DNA of 30,710 nt, taken from assembly GCA_050013615.1 (NCBI GenBank), contig JBEKEX010000008.1:1-30710 (forward strand). The letters are read 5' to 3'. A program made the translations under genes and the position numbers. The DNA comes from JBEKEX01 sp050013615 (GTDB taxonomy: Bacteria; Chloroflexota; Anaerolineae; Anaerolineales; Anaerolineaceae). The notes beneath the pieces were generated by a model that worked only from the letters and a program-made list of their open reading frames with translations, was not told where the DNA came from and did not search any database. Below are positions 14,122-21,927 of this stretch, piece after piece (the stretch's first letter is position 1; the number at the start of each line of letters is the position of its first letter).

Positions 14122-14628
14122 ATGTCCCATCCCCTGGTACAACAATTACGCTTCACCCGCAGCGAGTTCAAACGTGGCCTCAAAGGGTTGACCGACGAAG
14201 AGGCGCGCCGTCGCTTTTTGCCGTTGAACTGCATCTCCTGGAACGTCGGTCACCTGGCCTGGCAGGAGCAGCGTTACTTTCTGTTCTTCGCACAGGGACA
14301 GATGCTGCTGCAGCAGGTCAACGATCAGTTTGCCTATGGCGCTCCGGCCAGCACCCCGCCGTTGGCCGAGGTATTGAACGCCTGGAACATCATCACCCAG
14401 GCTGTCGACCCATGGCTGGATATCCTCACCAGCGAAAAATTGCAAGAACATATCATCCATAACGGCAAGCCGACCCAGCGCGTTATCGGCAATATGCTGC
14501 AACGTGTCATCTACCATTACTGGTATCACAATGGGGAAAACATGGCCATACGGCAGAACCTGGGACACAGCCATTTGCCGGAATTCGTGGGCAACATCGA
14601 CGACGAGGCTCCTTACCGGCCGGAATGA
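14122..14628 (+). CDS. DinB family protein
   Basis: 168 residues of the DinB four-helix bundle, a fold that binds a metal through three histidines. The first is in the SWNVGHLAWQEQRYFLFFAQ stretch (about 46), and the other two lie in the YHYWYHNGENMAIRQNLGH segment (about 133-151). The N-terminal LRFTRSEFKRGLKGLTDEEARRR helix is typical. Members include thiol transferases (bacillithiol, mycothiol) and many uncharacterised stress proteins, so the reaction is unknown. AAAGGAGAAG precedes the ATG. It is a single gene, ended by a convergent hairpin shared with the LUD gene. The TACAAT before it (14087-14092) may be its -10. Confidence 0.85.
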   Translation: MSHPLVQQLRFTRSEFKRGLKGLTDEEARRRFLPLNCISWNVGHLAWQEQRYFLFFAQGQMLLQQVNDQFAYGAPASTPPLAEVLNAWNIITQAVDPWLDILTSEKLQEHIIHNGKPTQRVIGNMLQRVIYHYWYHNGENMAIRQNLGHSHLPEFVGNIDDEAPYRPE

Positions 14629-14670
14629 AACGGATCGAAGTAAACCCCTCTCTCAAATCAGTTTTAAACC

Positions 14671-14701
14671 TTCAGCGCCGCGAATTGCTCGCGGCGCTGA
14701 A
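14671..14701. terminator. Shared hairpin between convergent genes
   Basis: A perfect 13-bp stem, TTCAGCGCCGCGA (14671-14683) with TCGCGGCGCTGAA (14689-14701), loop ATTGC. It lies between the convergent DinB and LUD genes. T-runs are weak on both sides, strongest on the minus strand (GGTTTAAAAC). Confidence 0.72.
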
Positions 14702-14719
14702 CAATCAGTGTCAAGTAAT

Positions 14720-15337
14720 CTAAAATCCCAAAACTTCGTTGACCAGCAGCAGGGTCAGGCTGCGCTTCAGAAAAGGCGACTCACGCTCAAAGATCAATAT
14801 CTTGCCCAGGGTGGTGCCCGGCGCACCCATGCTCTTCATATGCTTGTCTTCCAACGGGACGACGTAGTCGCGCACACGGCGGATGGCATCTTCAAGGGTG
14901 GGGACGATCTTCTGGGCGCCGACCACCCAGACCACGTGGTCACTGGAATAAGCATAAGCCGGCAACTGGCTGCCGGTGGCACTGGCATTGACGAGCTCGC
15001 CGGTCTGGGCCAAGGCGTTCACACTGCCCAGGAAATAATCGGCCAGGATGCCTTGCTTGCGCAGCGCCCTTTGTGCCTTTGGATCTTTCTCTGCCAGGAT
15101 CTGGTCCTTCAGGTTTTTCCACGGATGCTTGCCGGAGATGAGCAGCGCCTCGAAATCGATCTGCTGCAAGGTAACGGAAGCGCCGGTCATCAGCGTGACA
15201 CCGGCCGGGATGAGCGCTTGCAGTCGGGCCAATGCCTCTTCCTTCGTTTGCACTAATTCCGGGTTGATGCCGCGCGACATGAGCGCATCCATCGTCTTCT
15301 GCAGCACGTCAGTAGTAGGTAAAGCCGTGTAATCCAT
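14720..15337 (-). CDS. LUD domain protein (LutC/YkgG-like)
   Basis: 205 residues from the ATG at 15337, where GAGGAAT gives a proper Shine-Dalgarno; a start 27 bases further up does not. The LUD signature (PF02589) is visible: TLMTGASVTLQQIDF, then ADYFLGSVNALAQTGELVNASATGSQLP, then VVWVVGAQKIVPTLEDAIRRVRDY. This alpha/beta fold occurs in LutB/LutC, which oxidise lactate together with iron-sulphur partners. Stand-alone LUD proteins like this one have no assigned reaction. LutA and LutB are not adjacent, so a lactate role is unproven, although a LarA-like gene lies earlier in the window. The gene ends at the shared hairpin. Confidence 0.87.
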   Translation of the reverse strand: MDYTALPTTDVLQKTMDALMSRGINPELVQTKEEALARLQALIPAGVTLMTGASVTLQQIDFEALLISGKHPWKNLKDQILAEKDPKAQRALRKQGILADYFLGSVNALAQTGELVNASATGSQLPAYAYSSDHVVWVVGAQKIVPTLEDAIRRVRDYVVPLEDKHMKSMGAPGTTLGKILIFERESPFLKRSLTLLLVNEVLGF

Positions 15338-15487
15338 CGTTTTATTCCTCGTTTCTATGTTCAACCCCCAGGCACATGACTAAAAAGTGCCGGGTGATGA
15401 TTGATGATGATTACACTTTGGATGCAACCTGCTACAGAAAGGTTACAGGCTTTAGAATATCTGGCGGGCAGGCTCAAGTTTAAGATT

Positions 15488-16144
15488 CTATTTCATTCCG
15501 GTTAACGTCAATCCAATGAAATCAATGGCAACCTTACATCCTGCCATCTCCGTTCCCCGGATCAGTACTTCGAGTTCTTCAGAAATATAAGCGGCGTTGA
15601 TCGAGGTAATCAGCCCTGGGCGAATCTCTTTTGGACTGGCACCCAACCACAAGAACCACTTTATGAGCACCGGCATATCCCGCCTCAGATCTGAGATGAA
15701 AATGCGGCCGCCTGGTTTGAGGACTCTCCACATTTCATCAAAGGTGCCGCGCGGGTCTTCCCATTCGTGCAGCGAACCCGTGCTGAAGACCGCATCGAAT
15801 TTGCTGTCTTCAAATGGCATCTTACTCCCATCGCTGTGCCGATACTCCGCGCGGGCGGATAAGCCATAGTCTCGGGCATTGCGCTCCGCAATGCCAATCA
15901 TGTCTGGACTGATATCGAGGCCGGTGAGACTTGTCCATTGCGTATTTTTGAGCCACTCCAGGCCCAGATAACCCGGGCCGGGGCCAACCTCCAGCGCATG
16001 ACCTTGCTGAATGCCGCCCTCGATGAGCGCATGGGTTTCGATCCAGCCTCTATCCCGCATCCCGCGCTGGAACCGATCGTAAATCTCAACTGTGAGCACT
16101 CCTTGAATCCCCTGGTCTGTCTCTTTCACTCTGGGTTTCGTCAT
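15488..16144 (-). CDS. Class I SAM-dependent methyltransferase
   Basis: 218 residues with a textbook AGGAGGAAT before the ATG. Motif I is ALEVGPGPGYLGLEW at about 50-64 and binds the SAM methionine/adenosine, motif II acid is Asp in LTGLDISPDMIGIA (about 75-83), then EYRHSDGSKMPFEDSKFDAVFS gives the adenine-contact region and post-motif acids, and VLKPGGRIFISDL is motif V-like. This is the Methyltransf_11/25 type, which acts on small molecules or lipids; the acceptor is unknown. A palindrome at 16169-16188 is nearly identical to the operator of the PadR gene directly upstream, so it is almost surely a PadR target. The spacing of 59 bases also allows cotranscription. Confidence 0.9.
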   Translation of the reverse strand: MTKPRVKETDQGIQGVLTVEIYDRFQRGMRDRGWIETHALIEGGIQQGHALEVGPGPGYLGLEWLKNTQWTSLTGLDISPDMIGIAERNARDYGLSARAEYRHSDGSKMPFEDSKFDAVFSTGSLHEWEDPRGTFDEMWRVLKPGGRIFISDLRRDMPVLIKWFLWLGASPKEIRPGLITSINAAYISEELEVLIRGTEMAGCKVAIDFIGLTLTGMK

Positions 16145-16168
16145 GATAATTCCTCCTATTTAAGTTAG

Positions 16169-16188
16169 AATATACAAGATTGTATATT
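16169..16188 (-). promoter_or_regulatory. PadR-type operator before the methyltransferase gene
   Basis: AATATACAA and TTGTATATT form an inverted repeat around a GA centre. The inner 18 bases differ from the operator at 16766-16783 at a single central base. On the minus strand it falls in the spacer of a likely weak promoter just upstream of the Shine-Dalgarno. Confidence 0.8.
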
Positions 16189-16203
16189 TGGATAAAAAAA
16201 TAA

Positions 16204-16743
16204 CTAACCGAGTTCCCCTCGCTCGATTTTTTCCAACACATCCCGCGTCCAGGATAACTCGGCAACACAATGAGCGCGTGAATGTTCGAAGATCACCACT
16301 GCACTGCGGGGGATATCCGTCTGCGACATTTGTTCCTGCTGGTGAGAATCCAAATATTGCAGGTTGGCTTCCAATTGCGCTATGCGCTTGTGCAAATAGC
16401 CTTTAATCTCCTTCACCGGTAATGCAGTGAGAAAAGCGAGCCCAACATCAATGGCAAAATACTGCCGCTCCGGCTCACTCCACACTTCCCTTAAGAGGCG
16501 CAAGAACTCCGACCTGCCCGCCTCGGTGATTTGATAGATGCTGCGAGAAGGACGGTTGCCCGTCTTTTCCGTCGCTACCATCTCGATCATCCCTTCCTCG
16601 GAAAGTTTTCCCAAAGCAAAATAAATCGAACCAAAAGCAATGGAGGTCCAGTCGCCCATGTGCTCTTCGATGATTTGTTTGATCTCATAGCCATGGAGCG
16701 GTTGATCGCGCAACAGACCGAGAATGACCAATCGAGTGGACAT
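16204..16743 (-). CDS. PadR family transcriptional regulator (long form)
   Basis: 179 residues with two domains. The N-terminal winged helix-turn-helix is PadR: RLVILGLLRDQPLHGYEIKQ (about 4-23, with HGYEIK), FGSIYFALGKLSEEGMI as the recognition helix (GSIYxxLxxLxxEG), and RSIYQITEAGRSEF as the wing. The C-terminal Vir_act_alpha_C-like region (about 95-175) holds long amphipathic helices (EIKGYLHKRIAQLEANLQYL) that make the dimer. PadR proteins repress genes until they bind a phenolic or other small molecule. An 18-base palindrome sits across the start point of its own promoter and a nearly identical one lies before the downstream methyltransferase gene, so it likely represses both. Confidence 0.94.
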   Translation of the reverse strand: MSTRLVILGLLRDQPLHGYEIKQIIEEHMGDWTSIAFGSIYFALGKLSEEGMIEMVATEKTGNRPSRSIYQITEAGRSEFLRLLREVWSEPERQYFAIDVGLAFLTALPVKEIKGYLHKRIAQLEANLQYLDSHQQEQMSQTDIPRSAVVIFEHSRAHCVAELSWTRDVLEKIERGELG

Positions 16744-16765
16744 TTTTTCTCACCAAAATCTAAAT

Positions 16766-16783
16766 ATATACAAGCTTGTATAT
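16766..16783 (-). promoter_or_regulatory. PadR operator, perfect 18-bp palindrome
   Basis: ATATACAAGCTTGTATAT, a perfect palindrome, lies 23 bases before the padR-type gene's start codon and overlaps the last bases of the -10. Its near twin is at 16169-16188. Confidence 0.85.
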
Positions 16784-16809
16784 TCTAGCATGATTAATTC
16801 CCTTGTCAA
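16782..16809 (-). promoter_or_regulatory. Promoter of the long-form PadR gene
   Basis: On the minus strand, a perfect TTGACA (16809-16804), 16 bases, then TAGAAT (16787-16782). The operator begins at the -10 and covers the likely transcription start, a typical repressor arrangement. Confidence 0.82.
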
Positions 16810-16869
16810 GGGGCATTAGTTCATGCTGCTAGATATGGGTACCTCAGAGAAGACAGAACAGAGCCACGA

Positions 16870-17526
16870 TCACAACGCCGCGGCGCCCGGTGCAATGAAT
16901 GCCGCCATCAGGATAAAGTGGCTGATGCAGCCCAGTATGACGAAAATGTGCCAAAGCTCGTGGAATCCAAACACGCCGGGGTAGAGATCGGGCTTTTTGG
17001 TAATATAAATGACCGCCCCCAGGGTAAAGAAAAGACCGCCCGCCAGCAGCCACGCCAGCGCACCGACAGGCATGGTGGCCAGCATCTCCTTGATCGCAAA
17101 AATGGACAGCCAGCCCATTACCAGATAGATGCCGGCCGTCAACCAGCGCGGGGCATTGATGACGAATAATTTGACCACCACCCCCGCCAGAGCCATCGCC
17201 CAAATGATGCCCAGCAAGCCCCAGCGCCAGAAGCCAGTGAAAAAGTACAGGCAGAGGGGAGTGTATGTGCCGGCGATCAGCAGATAGATCGAGGAGTGGT
17301 CGAATTTTCGCAAGCGCTGCATCACCTGCGGGGTCGAACGTGTCAGGTGGTAAGCGGTGCTGGCCGAAAACATCTGGATCAGGCTGAGCCCATAAACGAG
17401 GAACGAGATCTCCTTCGTGAGGTCGCCGCGGCCAACATATAGAAGCCCGGCCGTGCCCAGGAGCGCCGCAACGGCAGAAGCAAAGTGGGTCAAGCCGCTG
17501 ACAGGGTCACGAAATTTTTCGAGCAT
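16870..17526 (-). CDS. TrhA/hemolysin III family (PAQR) membrane protein
   Basis: 218 residues, seven hydrophobic segments, the normal size and layout for the YqfA/TrhA branch of PAQR proteins. The metal-site residues are all in place: SxxxH with His60 (SASTAYH), an Asp-His pair at 76-77 in FDHSSIYLLIAGTYTP, and HxxxH at 189-193 in FGFHELWHIF. Family members in E. coli and Bacillus affect membrane energy state and fluidity and resemble adiponectin receptors, which hydrolyse ceramides; 'hemolysin' is historical and does not mean it is a toxin. GGGGAG precedes the ATG. It is transcribed on the minus strand, with the tocopherol-cyclase-like gene upstream (49 bases), and the two could share a message. 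Confidence 0.9.
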   Translation of the reverse strand: MLEKFRDPVSGLTHFASAVAALLGTAGLLYVGRGDLTKEISFLVYGLSLIQMFSASTAYHLTRSTPQVMQRLRKFDHSSIYLLIAGTYTPLCLYFFTGFWRWGLLGIIWAMALAGVVVKLFVINAPRWLTAGIYLVMGWLSIFAIKEMLATMPVGALAWLLAGGLFFTLGAVIYITKKPDLYPGVFGFHELWHIFVILGCISHFILMAAFIAPGAAAL

Positions 17527-17575
17527 TACTCCCCAACCTTTTCACAAATTTACGAACAGGTATTGTAACCCGGGA

Positions 17576-18559
17576 TCAACGCTTTAGTTTCCCGGATACT
17601 TCGAGACCCGCGTAGCGGCCGATGTCATCGAATTCTACCGTCCAGTGGTCACCTTTACGCTTGAATAACTTCACCCTGACCTGCGCGGAAAGGGTTTCCG
17701 AGATACGCCGGTCCATCTGGGTGGCAGTGGGTGCGCGAAGCATGCCGCCTTCTGCACGCACAGCCAACAGCTCCAGCCTTTCCGATCGGTCGGAGACAAC
17801 CATCCTGGCTTCAGCATCGGAAACAACGCATTCATCCAGGCAAGCGCCGGTATAGGTGGCAAACCTGTGCAGATGGTGGTCGGTCCACAGCCCGGCAATA
17901 AAGCCGTTGAACTCGGTTTTGCGCCAGGGGATGTTGGCCGCCGAAGCCGTCAGCGAAGTGCCGGGCCGGCTGAAATGATTGGTTTGCATCCATACCCAGG
18001 CCTTGGGGAAAGACTGCCCCCAATCTTTTTCGGTATAACCCCGCCCGCCCGTAAAATCCGTCCGTGTGCCATTGACTTCGAGCCAGCCTTGAATGCGATG
18101 GTCGAGGCTGACTACGCCGTGATAACATTCCATGAACGGCACCCAGCCATACCAGCCCATGATACCCGGTGAAAAGATCGAGACAGGCCAGGGAGTGACC
18201 CGCTCGAATTGCAGCTCTCCGTGCACCTGCAATTCCGGATTGACTATTGCCAACTTGAGAGAACTGGCCGTAAAACCGTTATCGGCAATGGAAATCTCGA
18301 ACCTGCCCGGCGCGGCGGCGTGGAACTGCCGGTAATCGAAAGTTTGGTAAATGCTCTGTCCGTTGACGCCGTTCAAGATTTGGACGAAGGCGTGCGAATC
18401 GGCCGGGTCTTTGCCAATATACACCCCGGGGATGATGCACCAGCGGCTTTCCTCGTCGGCAGTGATTATTTTAAAATACCAGCCCTCGAAGAAGGGACCG
18501 CGTTTTCCCCATCCATGATAGGAGTCGGGGTTCAGTACCGAACGAAAGTAATCAAACAT
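17576..18559 (-). CDS. Tocopherol cyclase-like domain protein
   Basis: 327 residues resembling the tocopherol cyclase family (PF14249). Marks are the N-terminal YHGWGKRGPFFEGWYFKI, FSPGIMGWYGWVPFMECYHGVVSL in the centre, and GGRGYTEKDWGQSFPKAWVWMQTNHF, a Trp/Gly-rich block that is the most conserved part of the family. In plants and cyanobacteria this lipocalin-like barrel closes the chromanol ring of vitamin E. In non-photosynthetic bacteria, members of the family act on other or unknown substrates, so tocopherol formation is not implied. No signal peptide is seen. The Shine-Dalgarno before the ATG is weak; a promoter lies at 18617-18645. The TrhA-like gene follows 49 bases downstream. Confidence 0.86.
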   Translation of the reverse strand: MFDYFRSVLNPDSYHGWGKRGPFFEGWYFKIITADEESRWCIIPGVYIGKDPADSHAFVQILNGVNGQSIYQTFDYRQFHAAAPGRFEISIADNGFTASSLKLAIVNPELQVHGELQFERVTPWPVSIFSPGIMGWYGWVPFMECYHGVVSLDHRIQGWLEVNGTRTDFTGGRGYTEKDWGQSFPKAWVWMQTNHFSRPGTSLTASAANIPWRKTEFNGFIAGLWTDHHLHRFATYTGACLDECVVSDAEARMVVSDRSERLELLAVRAEGGMLRAPTATQMDRRISETLSAQVRVKLFKRKGDHWTVEFDDIGRYAGLEVSGKLKR

Positions 18560-18616
18560 ATCAAAAAGAAAGCCTTATAAGTGCCACAAACAACTTTTAC
18601 AATCTGGATAAATATC

Positions 18617-18645
18617 AGTATAAAAGGTTTGTCCATACCGCGCAA
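18617..18645 (-). promoter_or_regulatory. Promoter of the tocopherol-cyclase-like gene
   Basis: On the minus strand TTGCGC (18645-18640), a 17-base spacer and TATACT (18622-18617), about 58 bases before the start codon. Confidence 0.6.
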
Positions 18646-18660
18646 CCCCAAGTAGATAAC

Positions 18661-18687
18661 AAAAGGCTCAGTGTTGCTCACTGAGCC
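18661..18687 (-). terminator. Intrinsic terminator of the molybdopterin subunit gene
   Basis: GGCTCAGTG (18665-18673) with CACTGAGCC (18679-18687), 9-bp stem. On the minus strand it is followed by TTTTGTT. It lies 27 bases after the stop codon. Confidence 0.87.
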
Positions 18688-18714
18688 CGTAATGCTTCAT
18701 GACTTCCGTTAAGA

Positions 18715-20937
18715 TTACTTTGGCAGTTTGCCCAGCCCCCGCAGCACCCGTTCCGGCACCAGGGGGAACTCGTCGAACCATACCCCGGTGGCAGCGTGCA
18801 CAGCGGCGGCCACGGCCGGAGCCAGCACCATGTTCATTACCTCGCCCAACCCGCGTGCGCCCCACGGCCCGCGGGGATCAGGCGTCTCCATTACAATGGT
18901 ATCGATCGTTTTAGGGATGTCGAGGCAGGTGGGCACCAGGTAAGTTGACAACGTGGGAGTCAGCACCCGGCCATCCTTTTCTATAAAGTTCTCCATGACC
19001 GAATAGCCCACCGACTGGATCAGGCCGCCCTCCACCTGGCCTTCGACCTGCTGGGGGTTGATGGCTTTGCCCACGTCGATGGCACAAACGATCTTTTCCA
19101 CTTCGACCCGGCCGGTCTCCATATCGACGACTACCTCGGCCGCCTGGGTGGTATAAGAATAAGCCACGTTCGGGTCGCACTGCCCCGTCTCGGGGTCGGG
19201 AGTGGTGGTCTTGTGCGGCCAATAGGTATGATTGATTTTGACCGGGCGTTCCCCGGCATGCCACTTTTGGAGGGCGATCTCTGCCCCTTCCTTGATGGCG
19301 TTACCGATGAAGAAGGTCATGCGCGAGGCCGAGACCGAACCGGAATCCTCGACCTCCGCCGTGTCGCTGGATACCAATTGCACCTGTTCCATGGAAATGC
19401 ACAGTGCTTCGGCAGCCATCTGGGTGATCACAGTATGGCTGCCCATGCCCACTTCGCTGGCGCTGTGGCGGATGACCGCCCGCTCGATCTCTGTCTTGCC
19501 ATAAAGCTCGATGCCGACGGTGCTGAATTCGGGATAGCCAAACGAGAAACCAACGTTCTTGTGGGCGCAGGCGATGCCAATGCCATGACGGACGTTGGGA
19601 CGCTCTGGGTCGACACGGCTAAAACCGGAGCTCCGCGCCCAGCCCTCGTCCGCCTGCTGCCAGCCTGCGCCCAAGGCGCACTGCCGGGTAACCTCGCGGA
19701 TGCTGACGCCGGGCGGGTAGGGTGCACCGGTGGTTTGCAGCGAGCCTTCTTTGGCCAGGTTGCGCATACGCAATTCCACCGGGTCCATGCCGAGGGCTTC
19801 GGCCAGTTTGTTCACCTGTTGCTCGGCAACGTAAGCACCCTGCGGGCCGCCAAAACCGCGGAAAGCGCCGCGCGGTACATTGTTGGTGTAGACGTCGAAC
19901 CCATCCACTTTGACGTTGGGGATCTCATACGGCCCCAGGCAATTGAGCACGGCGTTACTGGCGACGATGCTGGTGGTGAACTTGTACGCGCCGCCATCCG
20001 CCAGGAACTTGACCTGGGCGGCGACGATCTTGCCCTCTTTGGTGGCGCCCCATTTGGTGAAAATACGAAAGGGGTGGCGCTTGCAATGGGCGATGATCGA
20101 TTCTTCGCGCGACCACACGATCTTCACCGGACGGTCAATGCCCATCTCGTACAGTTTCTTGGCCGCCAAGGCCACGATGATCTGCACGGAAATATCCTCG
20201 CGACCGCCGAAGGCCCCACCCGTCATGGGATATATCACGCGCACGCGGTCTTCGGGCAACCCCAAGGCATGGGCGATCTGCTTGCGATCCTTGGTGCCCC
20301 ACTGCCCGGTGGTCACCACGGCGATGCGCCCTTCCTCGTCGTAATATGCCAGGCCGGATTCGGTCTGAAGGTAAGCGTGTTCCTGGGCCGGCGTGTTATA
20401 GACCGATTCGACGATCACATCGGCTTGCTTGAAGCCTGCTTCCACGTCACCGTTGCGCAGAATATGGTGGGCGAACTCATTGGTGCCCAGGTCAGGATGC
20501 AGCACCACCGCGCCTGGCTTGAGGGCTTCTTCCACATCGCACACCACGGGCAGGTCTTCATAATCGACAACGATCAATTTGAGGGCTTCGGCAGCGATCT
20601 CTTCGGTCTCGGCAACCACCGCCGCGACGCGGTCGCCCACGTAGCGCACCCGATCGGCAAAAGGCTTGGCACAAGGACCGCATAACACCGGCTGGTCGTA
20701 AGTATAGTAGCCAAATTCGTTGGAAACAACATCGCGGGAGGTGAGAACAGTGAGCACACCGTCCAGGGCCTCGGCGCGCGAGGTATCGACGTGCTTGACG
20801 ATGGCATGCGGCCGGCGCGCCATCAGCATCTTCATGTAAGCCTGATGAGGCTTGACCATATCTGAGGCAAACAGTGCCTCGCCTTTGACCTTCGCCAGTG
20901 CATCCACGCGCGGCACGGACTGCCCGATGTACTTCAT
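18715..20937 (-). CDS. Xanthine dehydrogenase family protein, molybdopterin-binding subunit
   Basis: 740 residues from the ATG at 20937 (GGAGGAAT just upstream; a start 12 bases earlier falls before it). This is the large subunit of the molybdenum hydroxylases (XdhA/CoxL/aldehyde oxidase type). The N-terminal domain opens SVPRVDALAKVKGEALFASDM. The cofactor domain carries MTGGAFGGRED, then PRGAFRGFGGPQGAY, and GARGLGE near the C-terminus, where Glu699 is the catalytic base that activates the Mo-bound water. Such enzymes hydroxylate purines, aldehydes or N-heterocycles. The substrate cannot be read. The FAD and [2Fe-2S] subunits that normally complete the enzyme are not adjacent, so it must recruit them from elsewhere or act with another partner. 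It ends at a clear terminator. Confidence 0.93.
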   Translation of the reverse strand: MKYIGQSVPRVDALAKVKGEALFASDMVKPHQAYMKMLMARRPHAIVKHVDTSRAEALDGVLTVLTSRDVVSNEFGYYTYDQPVLCGPCAKPFADRVRYVGDRVAAVVAETEEIAAEALKLIVVDYEDLPVVCDVEEALKPGAVVLHPDLGTNEFAHHILRNGDVEAGFKQADVIVESVYNTPAQEHAYLQTESGLAYYDEEGRIAVVTTGQWGTKDRKQIAHALGLPEDRVRVIYPMTGGAFGGREDISVQIIVALAAKKLYEMGIDRPVKIVWSREESIIAHCKRHPFRIFTKWGATKEGKIVAAQVKFLADGGAYKFTTSIVASNAVLNCLGPYEIPNVKVDGFDVYTNNVPRGAFRGFGGPQGAYVAEQQVNKLAEALGMDPVELRMRNLAKEGSLQTTGAPYPPGVSIREVTRQCALGAGWQQADEGWARSSGFSRVDPERPNVRHGIGIACAHKNVGFSFGYPEFSTVGIELYGKTEIERAVIRHSASEVGMGSHTVITQMAAEALCISMEQVQLVSSDTAEVEDSGSVSASRMTFFIGNAIKEGAEIALQKWHAGERPVKINHTYWPHKTTTPDPETGQCDPNVAYSYTTQAAEVVVDMETGRVEVEKIVCAIDVGKAINPQQVEGQVEGGLIQSVGYSVMENFIEKDGRVLTPTLSTYLVPTCLDIPKTIDTIVMETPDPRGPWGARGLGEVMNMVLAPAVAAAVHAATGVWFDEFPLVPERVLRGLGKLPK

Positions 20938-21047
20938 GGATTCCTCCACGTGCTTGATACGATTATTTTAAGCATCCTCACGGCCAGACATAGGTAACAT
21001 TCGTCTCGATTACACCATCCAAGCAGCACCAAAGTCGCTGCCGGACG

Positions 21048-21069
21048 AAAAAAGGGTGCCGGAGCACCC
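21048..21069 (-). terminator. Intrinsic terminator of the CDGSH gene
   Basis: GGGTGC (21054-21059) with GCACCC (21064-21069). On the minus strand six Ts (21053-21048) follow the stem. It lies 32 bases after the stop codon. Confidence 0.87.
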
Positions 21070-21100
21070 CTCGATGACAATAGAATTCATTTGAAAAAAA

Positions 21101-21808
21101 TTACTTTATCCGTTGGAGGCGATGGGTGCCATCGCACAGCGGTTTGTCGTGTGACCGGCCGCAGCTGCACAGGGTAACGCGGTTGCGTGTCTCGAACGGC
21201 TGGCCATCGGCACGTTCGACGGGGATGTTGCCGGTCACCCATAACGGGCCGGCGATGGGGCCATCCGAAGTGATCTCGGTCGAAACAGCGATCTCCTGGG
21301 GCAGATCGGGCTCGATATCGGGCCCATCCTTATCGATGGAATACGCATAAGATCCGGAAGGGCAGCGCTCGATCATCGCCATCACCAGCGAGCGCACCTG
21401 GGTATCGTCCGTTTTGGGAGTCAACTCATCGACGCTCGTATCGCGCATGCCGCAGAAACCCGAACTCATGCACAGGGCGAAATCGCGCTTGACCACGATC
21501 TTCGTCCCGCCGGGGACGACCATGCGGCGTTCGGCGGTCGAATGGGTGTCTGCGTCCTCGGTGCCATCGAAGCCGATCTCATTGTGGGTGCCATCGCAAA
21601 AGGGCTTCTCGTTGGAATGTCCGCAGCGGCACAAGCAATAGCCTGGCTCTGCCTTGATCTCCCCTTCTTTCTGCCAGGTAAGCGGTTCACCATACTCCGA
21701 AACAACCTGGGTTTTGCGTACCAGGGGTATGTCACCTTCGACCACGTAAGGGCCATCCGGTTGAACAACGATTTTTTTTACATCCTTGCGTTCATCTTCG
21801 GCAGCCAT
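21101..21808 (-). CDS. Triple iron-sulphur protein: CDGSH, divergent ferredoxin, CDGSH
   Basis: 235 residues with three cluster modules. The first CDGSH motif is CRCGHSNEKPFCDGTH (Cys60, Cys62, Cys71, His75) and the second CSCGRSHDKPLCDGTH (Cys214, Cys216, Cys225, His229); both keep the C-x-C-x2-S-x3-P-x-C-D-G-T-H pattern of mitoNEET-like [2Fe-2S] sites. Between them, FALCMSSGFCG and ERCPSGSYAY give Cys113, Cys119 and Cys149, the pattern of the DUF1271/Fer4_19 divergent 4Fe-4S mono-cluster domain. CDGSH proteins move electrons or clusters and respond to redox state; the exact role of this fusion is unknown. GGTGGAGAT precedes the ATG. Its upstream neighbour is the HsmA-like gene, 119 bases away. 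It ends at a strong terminator. Confidence 0.9.
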   Translation of the reverse strand: MAAEDERKDVKKIVVQPDGPYVVEGDIPLVRKTQVVSEYGEPLTWQKEGEIKAEPGYCLCRCGHSNEKPFCDGTHNEIGFDGTEDADTHSTAERRMVVPGGTKIVVKRDFALCMSSGFCGMRDTSVDELTPKTDDTQVRSLVMAMIERCPSGSYAYSIDKDGPDIEPDLPQEIAVSTEITSDGPIAGPLWVTGNIPVERADGQPFETRNRVTLCSCGRSHDKPLCDGTHRLQRIK

Positions 21809-21927
21809 GTATCATCTCCACCAACATTCAATTCAGTGACTCGATATTCAAGTATCTGCATTATAAGTCCAAAAGGCCCTCGAAGGAGACCGGGAGCTAT
21901 TCGGGAGATAAAACCACACCGGCGCTT

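Noticed and set aside
14504..15256. 250-codon plus-strand open frame
   Set aside because: Antisense to the LUD gene and out of frame with the DinB gene; it also crosses the shared hairpin.
16799..16813. CCCTTGTCAAGGG inverted repeat as a terminator
   Set aside because: The arms leave a one-base loop, and the TGTCAA belongs to the -35 of the PadR promoter.
19213..20685. 490-codon plus-strand open frame
   Set aside because: It lies fully antisense to the molybdopterin subunit gene, whose family motifs are intact; the frame is open because of GC-rich codon bias and shows no domain.
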